Of a stretch of DNA of 64,000 nucleotides, positions 54,875-64,000 are shown one piece after another; position 1 is the first letter of the stretch; every line of letters begins with the position of its first letter. Source of the stretch: an uncultured Shewanella sp. (lineage in GTDB: Bacteria > Pseudomonadota > Gammaproteobacteria > Enterobacterales > Shewanellaceae); NCBI RefSeq assembly GCF_947501225.1, contig NZ_CANMUW010000016.1, forward strand, positions 26,206 through 90,205, written 5' to 3'. The notes beneath the pieces are model-generated. The model did not search any database. It had not been told where the DNA came from and was given only the letters and a program-made list of their open reading frames with translations. Position numbers and translations under genes: made by a program.

Positions 54875-55408
54875 ATGTCACACTCTAAGAAATCGCGTAA
54901 AGCCAATGAAAACGCCCCCAAATTAGCTCCAAGAACCAAAAAGAATGAACGCGTTCTGGCTGGCAAGAAGAAAGATACTGGAAATAAAGCTGGAAGCCGC
55001 CACAATGCCAATCTGGTAGGTAGCCCAAAAAGCAGTGTAGCCCAGAAAAAAGATCCTCGACACGGCAGTAAAAAGGCGGTCAGACTCGACCTTCCCGGGC
55101 AAGCGATCACCCCTAAGAAAGAGAAAGGGCCAAAGCTGACCGATGAGCAACGTCTGCTTAAGCTGGAAGATGATCCAAGACTAAACCAACTTCTGGATAT
55201 GCTGGAAGAGGGCAAAGAGCTAAACGAAGAGGATCAAAAGTGGCTTAACAAGCAACTGAATACCATAGAAGCCCTCATGGAGCGCCTGGGGATCACCGAA
55301 GAGGATGATCTGGAACACGTGATGAAAACGACAGTGGCCAGCGATGATGATCTTCTCGATAAATTCGAGTCAGGCTCAGACCTGTTGAAAGATTATCAAG
55401 ATAAATAA
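54875..55408 (+). CDS. yihI: Der GTPase-activating protein YihI
   Basis: A 177-aa protein with a very basic, disordered N-terminal half (KKSRKANENAPKLAPRTKKN, GKKKDTGNKAGSRHN) and an acidic helical C-terminal half (LTDEQRLLKLEDDPRLNQLL, EEDQKWLNKQLNTIEALME). This is the YihI architecture, a GAP for the ribosome-assembly GTPase Der. Located near engB and hemN as in E. coli. Confidence 0.93.
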   Translation: MSHSKKSRKANENAPKLAPRTKKNERVLAGKKKDTGNKAGSRHNANLVGSPKSSVAQKKDPRHGSKKAVRLDLPGQAITPKKEKGPKLTDEQRLLKLEDDPRLNQLLDMLEEGKELNEEDQKWLNKQLNTIEALMERLGITEEDDLEHVMKTTVASDDDLLDKFESGSDLLKDYQDK

Positions 55409-55424
55409 CGACTAATTGATATAT

Positions 55425-55451
55425 AAATGGCATCTCTTCGATGCCATTTTT
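55425..55451 (+). terminator. Rho-independent terminator after yihI
   Basis: AAATGGCATC, loop of about five bases, GATGCCATTTTT. Confidence 0.78.
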
Positions 55452-55481
55452 CTATGGTAATTCATAAAGACGGGACAGGTA

Positions 55482-55949
55482 ATGACGACTGCACTTCTGG
55501 TTTTAGGTTTCATCATAATTACGGCTTTGGCCACCTATGCTACGGTACTGTTACTCAGGTTACGTAAGCAAACGGCACAGAAGCTGAAACGACAGCAGGA
55601 ACTGGATGAGATAAACAGAGCCCGACTCGATGAGCACTTAGACAGCATACGATATATTGCCACAGCCATGTTAGAGGAGAGGTGTGAACTCTCTGAGGGC
55701 GTGATGAGAATAGCCAAACTATTCGGTATTCTCTCCATGTCGGAACAGGTTGCCTCACAATTCCCGGCTATTTTTAAGCACTTCGAGGTCATCGAAGATC
55801 ACCCCATCATGGCCGAAAGAAAACAGCTTGAAAAGAAGCAGCGAATGAAGCTGGATTTCGCTCGCATGCGCTCTGAAGCCGAACTCGAAGCAGCCATTCT
55901 TGAGGAAGCGAAACAGTTGGTGAACTTTACACCGACACATTTACATTAG
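55482..55949 (+). CDS. DUF2489 family protein
   Basis: A 155-aa protein with an N-terminal membrane anchor (residues 3-24, LLVLGFIIITALATYATVLL) followed by charged helices (RLRKQTAQKLKRQQELDEIN). SIRYIATAMLEERCELSEGVMR is characteristic of the DUF2489 family that accompanies yihI and hemN in gammaproteobacteria. Function unknown. Confidence 0.8.
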   Translation: MTTALLVLGFIIITALATYATVLLLRLRKQTAQKLKRQQELDEINRARLDEHLDSIRYIATAMLEERCELSEGVMRIAKLFGILSMSEQVASQFPAIFKHFEVIEDHPIMAERKQLEKKQRMKLDFARMRSEAELEAAILEEAKQLVNFTPTHLH

Positions 55950-56206
55950 AAGTGACTAAGATATAATTAATTGACACCAGAAGATGAATATTCGGGACAG
56001 GATTAGCCTTACATTAGAGTAAAATACAATAAGGCGTGAGTCTGTGCACAAATTCCCCATAAGAGCGCAGACATTCGGCCCTATTTCATGGATATTCACT
56101 CTCTCAATGCTATGCGGATTCGTTTTTACAACATGGATCAAGGTTATTGAGCAGATAACGATGCATACTTTAAACGTTGCTAAACTACCCTACCGGAGGA
56201 CACGCC

Positions 56207-57583
56207 TTGAAGCAGCCCACCCAAATTAGTTGGGATCAGTCAATGATCGAAAAATACAATTACAGCGGTCCCCGTTATACCTCTTATCCTACTGCGCTGG
56301 AATTTGATGACTCTTTTACCGAAGAGAAATTGCTGACTTCAATTGAAAACAGTAAGAGTGACAAGCTGTCACTGTACGTCCACATCCCTTTCTGTGCCAA
56401 ACTCTGTTACTACTGCGGCTGTAATAAGGTGATCACTCGCCATCAGCACAAGGCAGATCAGTACATTGAATACCTTGCAGCAGAGATAGTAAAACGTGCA
56501 CCACTATTTAAAGATTATACGGTCACCCAGATACATTGGGGGGGCGGTACGCCAACCTTCCTGAGTCCTGAGCAGATCCTAAGGTTATCAGCCTTAATTA
56601 AATCCAGCTTCAATGTGGCTGATGAGGGTGAGTACTCGATTGAAGTTGACCCCCGCGAAATTGAACTGTCTATGCTAGACACACTTAAAGAGGCGGGCTT
56701 CAACCGTATCTCTATCGGTGTGCAGGACTTCAATAAGAAGGTTCAGGTTGCGGTGAACCGCGAACAAGATGAGCAGTTCATCTTTGACCTGATGGCGAAA
56801 GCAAAAGAGCTTGGCTTTGTCTCTACAAACATCGACCTTATCTACGGCTTACCACATCAGACGCCTGAAACTTTTGCTGAGACTATGCAGCGCGTTCTGG
56901 ACCTTAATCCTGATCGCCTATCTGTGTTCAACTATGCTCACCTGCCTGCACGCTTTGCAGCACAGCGTAAGATTAAAGATGAAGACTTAGCCAGCCCGCA
57001 ACAGAAGTTGGATATGCTGCACCAGACTATCGAGACGCTGACCGGCGCAGGCTATCAATATATCGGTATGGATCATTTCGCTAAGCCGGATGATGAGCTG
57101 TCGATTCTTCAGAATGAAGGCCGCCTACACAGAAACTTCCAGGGTTACACCACGCAGGAAGAGTGTGACCTATTAGGTCTGGGTGTATCTTCAATCAGCC
57201 AAATCGGTGATTGTTATGCGCAAAACCAGAAAGATATCCGCCCTTACTATGAATCTGTTGATAAGTCGGGTCATGCACTTTGGAAAGGCTGTAGCTTAAA
57301 CCGTGACGATGAGATTCGTCGTGTTGTCATCAAACAGTTGATCTGTCACTTCGATCTGGATATGGCTCAGATAGAAGAGAAACTTGGCATCAAGTTCGAA
57401 GAGTACTTCGCTGAAGATCTGAAACTACTACAAACTTTTGTCGATGATAAGCTGGTCGATATCACAGACAGAAAGATCACCATCAGCCCTACTGGCCGCC
57501 TGTTGATCCGTAATATCTGTATCTGCTTCGATGTTTACTATCGTGAGAAAGCGCGTCAACAGCAGTTCTCCAGAGTGATCTGA
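56207..57583 (+). CDS. hemN: Oxygen-independent coproporphyrinogen III oxidase HemN
   Basis: About 458 aa, a radical-SAM enzyme making protoporphyrinogen IX anaerobically. The cluster motif is HIPFCAKLCYYCGCNKVITR (CxxxCxxC plus the extra Cys of HemN), followed by HWGGGTPTFLSPEQI, SIEVDPREI and DLIYGLPHQT. The best start is the TTG at 56207, preceded by GGAGGA (56195-56200) and giving the E. coli HemN length. A frame open from an ATG at 56177 adds ten residues that overlap that ribosome binding site. Confidence 0.95.
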   Translation: MKQPTQISWDQSMIEKYNYSGPRYTSYPTALEFDDSFTEEKLLTSIENSKSDKLSLYVHIPFCAKLCYYCGCNKVITRHQHKADQYIEYLAAEIVKRAPLFKDYTVTQIHWGGGTPTFLSPEQILRLSALIKSSFNVADEGEYSIEVDPREIELSMLDTLKEAGFNRISIGVQDFNKKVQVAVNREQDEQFIFDLMAKAKELGFVSTNIDLIYGLPHQTPETFAETMQRVLDLNPDRLSVFNYAHLPARFAAQRKIKDEDLASPQQKLDMLHQTIETLTGAGYQYIGMDHFAKPDDELSILQNEGRLHRNFQGYTTQEECDLLGLGVSSISQIGDCYAQNQKDIRPYYESVDKSGHALWKGCSLNRDDEIRRVVIKQLICHFDLDMAQIEEKLGIKFEEYFAEDLKLLQTFVDDKLVDITDRKITISPTGRLLIRNICICFDVYYREKARQQQFSRVI

Positions 57584-57602
57584 TTTACAAGATAACTCAA
57601 TT

Positions 57603-57630
57603 AAAAAACCGACCCATGGTCGGTTTTTTT
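57603..57630 (+). terminator. Rho-independent terminator after hemN
   Basis: AAAAAACCGAC, loop CCAT, GGTCGGTTTTTTT. Confidence 0.92.
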
Positions 57631-57732
57631 GTACCTAAAAAATAGCTCCCAATGAGATTGCATACAAAAATTAAAAATAGTGCTAAATTCATCCAGCCTG
57701 CTCAACATAATAAATATAAGGAATAACCTCCA

Positions 57733-59529
57733 ATGCACAAACTCCTGCTGCCCGGCCTGCTTGTTATAGGCTTAACAGCCTGCCAACTCAACCCGGTAAA
57801 CACCGACCGGCCCCGAACTCAAGATATCACAGCCGAAGAACCAGCCAGTGATCAACTAGAGGCGCTAATCGAGCAGGCATGGCTCATCACCTTAGATGCC
57901 AGCCCGGATTTCGCGTATTCCCAAGGCAACTTAGATAAAGCGGGACAACTTGCAGACCTGTCACCTAAGGTCCTCGCCAGCCTCAACGAGAGACGGCTGC
58001 AGGTTCTGGGCTCACTAAAGGCACTGGATAGAGCGCCACTGACAAAAGAGCAGAAAATTAATGTACAGATATTGCAGGATCAGCTGCAAAACAGCGTAGA
58101 CCTCTACCACTATAAAGATCACTACCTTCCCATCTCTTCCGAAAGTGGTTTTCATGCCTATATCGCCTCGATAGCTAAGGCCCGCTTTGCAACCGAGCAG
58201 GACTATACAAATTACATCGCCAAACTAAACGCGCTGCCAAATTACTTCGCCCAACAGACATACTGGTTGCAACAGGGGCTGGAAAGCGGCATAACCCCGC
58301 CTAAGATAACGCTCAAGGGGTTTGAAGAGAGCATCAGCGCCTTTATCGTTCCGGTCGAAGAGAGTGGCTACTTTAAGCCCTTCACTCAGTATCCGAAGCA
58401 TTTTAGTGACACTCAGAAGGCGGCACTGACTCTGGAAGGGACAGAGCTGATTAAGAACACAGTATTACCTCTGTACCATCAGTTCTATGATTTTATGACA
58501 CAAACATATATTCCCGGGGCTCGCACCACCATAGCCACCGCCAGCCTTCCCGACGGTGAAGCCTTCTACGAAAACAGGGTCAGGTACTACACCACCCTGA
58601 ACTTGAACTCAGACGAGGTCCACCAACTGGGATTAAAAGAGGTCAAACGTATCCGGTCAGAGATGGAGGCGATTATCGAGGAGGTGGGTTTTGAAGGCTC
58701 CTTTGCAGACTTTCTCCACTTCCTGCGAACCGACCCTCAGTTCTACCCGAAAACTGCCGAGGAGCTATTGAAAGAGGCCGCCTACATAGCTAAAAAAGCC
58801 GACGCCATGCTGCCAAAGCTTTTTGGTAAATTGCCTCGCACGCCCTACGGCATCCAGGAGGTGCCGGCCGAGATAGCACCTAAGTATACTACCGGGCGCT
58901 ACTCAGGCTCCAACAGAGACGATGAACCCGGTTATTACTGGGTGAACACCTATGCTCTCGATAAGCGACCACTTTACGAGATGGAAGCCCTCACCCTTCA
59001 TGAAGCGGTACCCGGTCATCATCTGCAGATATCTCTCAATACCGAGCTCACCTCATTGCCAAATTTTCGCCGCTACAGCTATATCTCTGCATTTGGCGAG
59101 GGCTGGGGCCTCTACTCGGAGTATCTGGGTTTAGAAGCGGGCTTCTATCAGGATCCCTACAGTAACTTTGGTCGATTGACCTATGAGATGTGGCGGGCGG
59201 CCAGATTAGTTGTCGATACCGGCATGCACGCCAAGGGCTGGAGTCGCCAACAAGCTCTGGACTTCATGGCAAGCAATACCGCACTCTCTATGCATAATGT
59301 CACCACAGAGATAGACAGGTATATCTCCTGGCCGGGACAAGCGCTGTCTTACAAGATAGGCGAGCTCACCATCAAACGCCTGCGAGCTAAAGCGGAGAAT
59401 GCGTTGGGGGAAAAGTTTGATATCCGAGCCTTCCACGATGCAGTTCTGGAAAATGGTTCGGTACCGATGCAGGTGCTGGAACAGCAGATAGATGAGTTTA
59501 TCTCGAGCGGAAAAGCACTTAGAAAGTAG
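57733..59529 (+). CDS. DUF885 family metallopeptidase-like lipoprotein
   Basis: A 598-aa protein with a lipoprotein signal peptide ending in the lipobox LTAC (Cys at about residue 17). The DUF885 zinc-peptidase motif is in TLHEAVPGHHLQISL (HExxxGH, about residues 419-433), followed by FGEGWGLYSEYLG, with the third metal ligand Glu. It probably hydrolyses peptides in the periplasm. Asp at residue 18 is absent (Q follows Cys), so outer-membrane sorting is expected. Confidence 0.87.
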   Translation: MHKLLLPGLLVIGLTACQLNPVNTDRPRTQDITAEEPASDQLEALIEQAWLITLDASPDFAYSQGNLDKAGQLADLSPKVLASLNERRLQVLGSLKALDRAPLTKEQKINVQILQDQLQNSVDLYHYKDHYLPISSESGFHAYIASIAKARFATEQDYTNYIAKLNALPNYFAQQTYWLQQGLESGITPPKITLKGFEESISAFIVPVEESGYFKPFTQYPKHFSDTQKAALTLEGTELIKNTVLPLYHQFYDFMTQTYIPGARTTIATASLPDGEAFYENRVRYYTTLNLNSDEVHQLGLKEVKRIRSEMEAIIEEVGFEGSFADFLHFLRTDPQFYPKTAEELLKEAAYIAKKADAMLPKLFGKLPRTPYGIQEVPAEIAPKYTTGRYSGSNRDDEPGYYWVNTYALDKRPLYEMEALTLHEAVPGHHLQISLNTELTSLPNFRRYSYISAFGEGWGLYSEYLGLEAGFYQDPYSNFGRLTYEMWRAARLVVDTGMHAKGWSRQQALDFMASNTALSMHNVTTEIDRYISWPGQALSYKIGELTIKRLRAKAENALGEKFDIRAFHDAVLENGSVPMQVLEQQIDEFISSGKALRK

Positions 59530-59647
59530 CTAACCTCTACTTAAGTAGGCCGCGGGCTAAGGGACGAGACAATTCAGTTCATAATTCGCGGCCAATTTAC
59601 TCTCTGTGCTACACTGCTGTTCAAGATAAATAATCTCAGTAAATATC

Positions 59648-60640
59648 ATGTCGATAGCTCTCGAACCACAGACCGCCCCCCAACCAGATAACGCCGATAT
59701 AGTACTCTCATCCGAGCAAAACCTGGACTCAACAGAGCAACAGGCAATGTGGTCACAGGTTACCGAATCGGTCATCAAAAATGGTGACATCAGCCTGGCC
59801 TACTCCTTCATCGAACACCCAAAAAGCCGGAAAGCCATAGTGATAAGTAGCGGCCGTATTGAGTCATACATAAAATACCGGGAACTTATCTTCGATCTCT
59901 ACCGCCAGGGCTATAGCATCTACGCCCTGGATCATCGCGGGCAGGGGCTATCCAGCAGAACCACGGATAATCCCCAGCAGGGACATATAGACAGATTTGA
60001 GACCTATATTGATGACTTTGCTCACTTTATAGAAACCGTAGTTAAACCCAAAGGGTATCGGGACCTGTTTCTCGTGGGCCACTCCATGGGAGGAACCATA
60101 GGCACCCTATACATGGAGAGGCATCCCGATACCTTCAGAGCTGCCGCCTTTTCAGCTCCCATGTATGGCATTAAGCTACCTGTAGGTCGCCGCTTTATTC
60201 GCTGGCTGGCCCGATTACTCGACACAACAGACTCAAACAAAGGGCCTAACTATATATTAGGGGGAGGAGACTATGAGTCCGTTGAGTTTGCCAAAAACGA
60301 TCTGACCCATAGCCAGCTTCGCTATGAGAACTACAAGAAGTTGTACCAACAACATCCACAGGTACAGGTAGGCTCACCAACCAACCGCTGGCTACATGAG
60401 TCTATCGATGCGGCACACAGGGCTATCTCGGCGGCACGAAATAGCCCTGTGCCAATACTGATCCTTCAGGCCGATGAAGACACGGTTGTCGATAACTTCG
60501 CTCAATATCACGCCGTTGGCGGGCTATGTCAGCTACTCAACATCCCTAAGGCCCGCCATGAGGTCTATATGGAAAAAGATGAAGCCCGTAACTTTGCCGT
60601 CAGCGCTCTACTCAAATTTCTGGCCTCTCATCATTCATAA
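59648..60640 (+). CDS. pldB: Alpha/beta hydrolase, lysophospholipase L2 (PldB)-like
   Basis: A 330-aa hydrolase of the monoacylglycerol-lipase/PldB group. The nucleophile elbow is LVGHSMGGTIGTLYMERHP (Ser at about residue 146). ALDHRGQGLSSR contains the oxyanion region, LILQADEDTVVDN the Asp and ARHEVYMEKD the His (about 301). It removes acyl chains from lysophospholipids at the inner membrane. E. coli pldB is also in this chromosomal region near polA-hemN, though not adjacent. Confidence 0.85.
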   Translation: MSIALEPQTAPQPDNADIVLSSEQNLDSTEQQAMWSQVTESVIKNGDISLAYSFIEHPKSRKAIVISSGRIESYIKYRELIFDLYRQGYSIYALDHRGQGLSSRTTDNPQQGHIDRFETYIDDFAHFIETVVKPKGYRDLFLVGHSMGGTIGTLYMERHPDTFRAAAFSAPMYGIKLPVGRRFIRWLARLLDTTDSNKGPNYILGGGDYESVEFAKNDLTHSQLRYENYKKLYQQHPQVQVGSPTNRWLHESIDAAHRAISAARNSPVPILILQADEDTVVDNFAQYHAVGGLCQLLNIPKARHEVYMEKDEARNFAVSALLKFLASHHS

Positions 60641-60892
60641 CAACCCATTCCACTTAATCTGAAAGGGAGCCTGGCTCCCTTTAGCTTCCCGGTGATCATC
60701 CAGTGGATAACCAAGCTGACCGGTGACCATCAACTCACGGGCTGCGCTGAATAGACCGAAGCAATAAAAAATGATTCTTGTAATGACTACTCCAGCTCGG
60801 CGTTCGGGTGATATTCACACTAGCCTGTTATAGTTGGAGCATTGTTCTCATTTATCTTAATGAGTTACTTCTTCTTTTTCGAATAACATCGC

Positions 60893-63418
60893 TTAAATTA
60901 CAGATTGTAATGAAAGGGAACTCCCGGACTTCACCGCCTGAATAAAACCTTCGGCAGTTAATGGGCGATTAAACAGATATCCCTGGAAGGTATCGCAATT
61001 ATGGTTTAATAAGAATTCATACTGCTGCTGAGTCTCAACCCCTTCGGCAACCACCTGCAGATTCAGGCTATGAGCCATATTGATGATGGCGATAACAATA
61101 GAGTTTGAAGCATCATTAACACCGATCTGACTTACAAAGGCAGCATCCAGCTTCAGTCTGGATAGTGGTAGACTCTGCAAATAGCTCAATGAGCTATATC
61201 CGGTACCAAAGTCGTCGATAGCGATGGATACTCCGGCTTCCTTCAATAGGTTCATCCGCTGCTTGATGATATCCAGGTTGGTAAGCAAGGCATACTCTGT
61301 TAATTCGAGCTCTAAAGAATCGGCTGACAGCCCGTGCTGATTTACAAGCTTCAGCAGCCCCTCTACAAAACCATCATCGTTAAACTGTCTCGCACTGACA
61401 TTGATAGCAACAGAATCGAGTTCAATATCTTCTCCTTTAAGCCTGGTAACATAGCGGCACGCTTCTGCTAATACCCACTGACCTATCTCTTGAATAAGAC
61501 CACTCCCTTCCGCAATGGGGATAAACTGTGATGGCGGAATATTACCATGCTCCGGGTGCTGCCATCTCAGCAAGGCTTCAGCACACACAATTTCACCGTC
61601 ACGATCGACAATGGGCTGATAAACGAGGGAGAGTTGATCAAGCTCAATTGCACTCTTGAGCTCACTCTTAATGAGCAAGTTATTTTGTGCCACCTGCTCC
61701 ATCTCTGCACAGTAAACGACATGAGCATCACGCCCCTGCTCTTTCGCTTGGTGCATTGCTAAATCGGCATGTTGCAACACCTGCTCAGGTTCGATAGAAC
61801 TCAGGTTATCCAGAAGACAAATCCCGACGCTGGCAGAGATATTCAGCGTTTGATTATTAATATGAAAGCTGCGACCTATCATCTGCCTGATCTGGCTGGC
61901 TAAGGCCATCATACGCCGCTTTGCAGCGCCCATTTCATCTGATAGTCCCTGAGCAAGGATCACAAACTCATCGGCCCCTAATCTGGCGATAAACGCATTT
62001 GTAGAAAAGTAACTGGAGAGACGGGCCGCCACTTGGATCAACAGCCTATCACCATGATGGTGGCCGAGTGCATCATTGATCGTCTTAAAATTATCCAGAT
62101 CTATGACGAAAATTGCAGCTGTACCGGCTTGCTTTTGCTCTTTTAACCGATATAGCTCATCTAATAGGGCTCTCCTATTTGCCAGGTCAGTTAAGAGATC
62201 ATGATTAACCTGATGCATGATAGCTTGTTGATTGCGCACATCATCACTGACATCCGTATGGGTACCAATCATTCGAACAGGGCATCCCTTAGGATCCCAG
62301 TCAACAACCATTCCTCTATCCAACACCCATATATAGTGACCTGCTTTATGTTGAAGCCTGTGGACACTCTCAAATTCATCGGTCTCATTATTCAGGTACT
62401 TATTTAAAGCAGCTAAGGCATCAGCCTTATCTTCGGGATGCAATAACCCCTGCCAGGTTTTGAGCTCATCTTGAAGCTCATCAGAACTATAGCCAAGCAT
62501 CTCCTTCCAGCGATCGGATAGAAAAACTTCGTCAGTGACTAAATTCCAATCCCAAATACCATTTCTTGACACCTCGACTGCAAACAACCAGCGTTGCTGA
62601 CTGTCATTCAATTGCTTCTCACTATGCCTGAGCCTGTGATAAAAATGAGTAAGGTGATCTTGAATAGCAGCAACCTCACTGAATGCAGCGACGATTGGCT
62701 TAGTCATATCCTGATTAGGGTCGGAGGTAGCATTACTGCTTACAACCACAGCTTGACGGCTCAAAGCACGAAGCGGGTGAATAAGGTAAAAATGTAACAG
62801 CAGCAGAAACAAAACAATACCAGACAGATATATTGCCCATGAACGCATGGCACTCTGTAGTACTGCTTTATCAACCTTATTTATCAAGGGAGATATATCG
62901 TACTCAAGATAGATAAGATCATGTAGATCTGCACTATTCGATTGAAACTCTGTATTCAAAGGATAATAAGCCTGCACGGCCAAGCGTTCGTAGTTAGCAG
63001 CAATAAAAGGCGTATTTACTGCTGTGGCCTGCCTATGAGTATTTATATCGTATCCATCAATAACATTGTTCGCCTTACTTCCTCTCCAAACAATATGATT
63101 GGCATAACGTATATGGCCAGCCTGATTAAGTATGGTGTAAACGATGATATTGAGGTCTGTGGCGGCAAAGGAGAGTTCCTGCTCGATTCTGGCGGCATCA
63201 TGAATAGACAGAGCCGACTCGACAATATGCTGCATTTTTATGAGGTGCTGCTCGATGCGCTTAACTTCGTTGGTAATCGCCTCTCTTTGCATTTCACTCC
63301 GCTCATAGAAAAACTCTACACAAGTAAGGCAGAAGTATAGAGTGAGAGTAAATATTGGAACAACAAAGACCAAAGAGGGCCGACTCAATTTCAACAAAAG
63401 TAAGATTACCCTGGGCAA
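60893..63418 (-). CDS. Membrane PAS-GGDEF-EAL protein, probable c-di-GMP phosphodiesterase
   Basis: A 841-aa signalling protein. Two TM helices (about residues 15-37 and 195-215) flank a periplasmic sensor region; a PAS/PAC domain follows (about 280-400, WNLVTDEVFLSDRWKEMLGY); then a GGDEF domain whose signature reads LGADEF (second Gly replaced by Ala); then an EAL domain with CAEALLRWQHPEHG, AINVSARQF, ELTEYALL, IDDFGTGYSSLSYL and DAAFV. The GGDEF is degenerate and the EAL keeps its catalytic residues, so c-di-GMP hydrolysis, perhaps GTP-activated, is the likely output. Confidence 0.9.
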   Translation of the reverse strand: MPRVILLLLKLSRPSLVFVVPIFTLTLYFCLTCVEFFYERSEMQREAITNEVKRIEQHLIKMQHIVESALSIHDAARIEQELSFAATDLNIIVYTILNQAGHIRYANHIVWRGSKANNVIDGYDINTHRQATAVNTPFIAANYERLAVQAYYPLNTEFQSNSADLHDLIYLEYDISPLINKVDKAVLQSAMRSWAIYLSGIVLFLLLLHFYLIHPLRALSRQAVVVSSNATSDPNQDMTKPIVAAFSEVAAIQDHLTHFYHRLRHSEKQLNDSQQRWLFAVEVSRNGIWDWNLVTDEVFLSDRWKEMLGYSSDELQDELKTWQGLLHPEDKADALAALNKYLNNETDEFESVHRLQHKAGHYIWVLDRGMVVDWDPKGCPVRMIGTHTDVSDDVRNQQAIMHQVNHDLLTDLANRRALLDELYRLKEQKQAGTAAIFVIDLDNFKTINDALGHHHGDRLLIQVAARLSSYFSTNAFIARLGADEFVILAQGLSDEMGAAKRRMMALASQIRQMIGRSFHINNQTLNISASVGICLLDNLSSIEPEQVLQHADLAMHQAKEQGRDAHVVYCAEMEQVAQNNLLIKSELKSAIELDQLSLVYQPIVDRDGEIVCAEALLRWQHPEHGNIPPSQFIPIAEGSGLIQEIGQWVLAEACRYVTRLKGEDIELDSVAINVSARQFNDDGFVEGLLKLVNQHGLSADSLELELTEYALLTNLDIIKQRMNLLKEAGVSIAIDDFGTGYSSLSYLQSLPLSRLKLDAAFVSQIGVNDASNSIVIAIINMAHSLNLQVVAEGVETQQQYEFLLNHNCDTFQGYLFNRPLTAEGFIQAVKSGSSLSLQSVI

Positions 63419-64000
63419 AATGACAAAATAGCAAGCGTGAGCTTATGCTAACGGTTATTCAACTTATAGGCAAAAGTCTATAAGATTAGAAGCTTAAGCA
63501 GGTGTAAACCCAATAAGCTGTTACCAAGAGTATCAGAATCGAAGGGGTAAGTAATGGCCGCACAGAGATTACTGTTTTTCACAGAGCAAAGGCACCTGTC
63601 ATGTTCAGCTACGCTATAGCTGCGCGCTAAACCACAAGGATGTGGTGAATGCAGAAAGTGCATGGAGCAACTTCCGGCCACAAGCCCATAGCTGCTGCGA
63701 TACCTACATGGCCTTTCATTGGCATCCCTGCCATCAAGCTATTTATTAATCCTAAACATCATATGGTAGAAGCGTCCTTCTCCTATGTAGGAGCGTGCTT
63801 CAGCCGCGAAGGATATACAACGAAGCATACCATTCCCGGCTAAAGCCGGTCCTACACTTTCCCCATGTTCGAGTGGTCATTTCAAAAGCCGTTAAACGAA
63901 AAAAATCCCCAACACGAAGTGCTGGGGATTTTCCGTGTTAATTAAAGAGTGCGCCTGTCATGGTCAGCTTCGAGACCATTTATATGCATCCTGCATAAAT
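63419..64000. repeat. Repeat-rich non-coding end of the window (582 bp)
   Basis: No gene supported. CACCTGTCATGTTCAGCT (about 63593-63610) recurs as CGCCTGTCATGGTCAGCT (about 63952-63969). A block at about 63775-63860 has the short inverted units TTCTCCTATGTAGGAG and CCGGCTAAAGCCGG typical of dispersed Shewanella intergenic repeats. Confidence 0.55.
63900..63937 (-). terminator. Rho-independent terminator, probably for a minus-strand gene beyond the window
   Basis: On the minus strand AATCCCCAGCAC, loop TTC, GTGTTGGGGATTTTTTT gives a stem and a seven-T tail. The other orientation has a weaker TTTTCC tail. The gene it serves would lie to the right of the window. Confidence 0.65.

Overview
The window looks like a chromosomal segment of a marine gammaproteobacterium, most probably Shewanella. 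This rests on recognition rather than a search. It carries a near-perfect Spot 42 RNA between polA and engB, RyhB RNAs with the exact conserved core, a CsrB-type RNA in the engB-yihI neighbourhood, a diheme cytochrome c4, hemN, glpE/glpG, kbl-tdh and a Kdo-kinase/Kdo-transferase LPS core region. No rRNA, tRNA, prophage, insertion sequence or CRISPR array was recognised. Nearly all genes look chromosomal and intact; one small AT-rich gene (38896-39381) looks acquired.

Layout. 1-3.3 kb: a tiny membrane protein, a Tat-type DJ-1/PfpI protein, a PqiA-like membrane protein and an HD-GYP c-di-GMP phosphodiesterase, all on the minus strand. 3.4-9.5 kb (minus): a co-oriented block of a TonB-dependent receptor, an ECF-type ABC importer (fused double ATPase, T component, S component), a short TiaS-like DDTD-motif ATP-dependent enzyme and a 73-aa CxxC protein. 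This looks like an uptake-and-processing system for an unidentified compound. 9.9-14.3 kb: menF, a solute-binding protein, the queuosine-precursor transporter yhhQ behind a preQ1-I-like riboswitch, a GNAT acetyltransferase, and two tandem Fur-box-controlled RyhB RNAs. 14.3-24 kb: a sigma-54 response regulator and sensor kinase (minus), divergent from tupABC-mobA-mobB/moeA-moaA. The gap between them holds a textbook -24/-12 sigma-54 promoter and several inverted repeats, so the two-component system probably controls tungstate/molybdate uptake and molybdenum-cofactor synthesis.

24-41 kb: mutM, a Wzi-like outer-membrane protein and coaD, then an LPS/surface-glycan region. This contains two GT9 heptosyltransferase-like proteins, GT8-like and GT25 transferases, a three-gene set (CDP-glycerol-phosphotransferase-like protein, class V aminotransferase, LicC/PntC-like nucleotidyltransferase), rfbC-rfbB-rfbD for dTDP-rhamnose, kdkA and waaA. 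Between kdkA and waaA an AT-rich membrane gene is bracketed by inverted copies of a dispersed repeat.

41-48 kb: two tandem TetR paralogues separated by a 41-nt perfect palindrome, kbl-tdh (with a duplicated 5' end of tdh that makes a 26-codon upstream ORF overlapping the tdh start), glpE, glpG, a small membrane protein and elbB. 48-57.6 kb: polA, Spot 42, a possible further sRNA, engB, cytochrome c4, a CsrB-family RNA, a degenerate methyltransferase-like protein, yihI, a DUF2489 protein and hemN. 57.7-64 kb: a DUF885 metallopeptidase lipoprotein, a PldB-like hydrolase, a PAS-GGDEF-EAL protein and a repeat-rich non-coding end.

Regulatory RNA is unusually dense: four confidently recognised sRNAs (two RyhB, Spot 42, CsrB-type), one candidate sRNA and one riboswitch.
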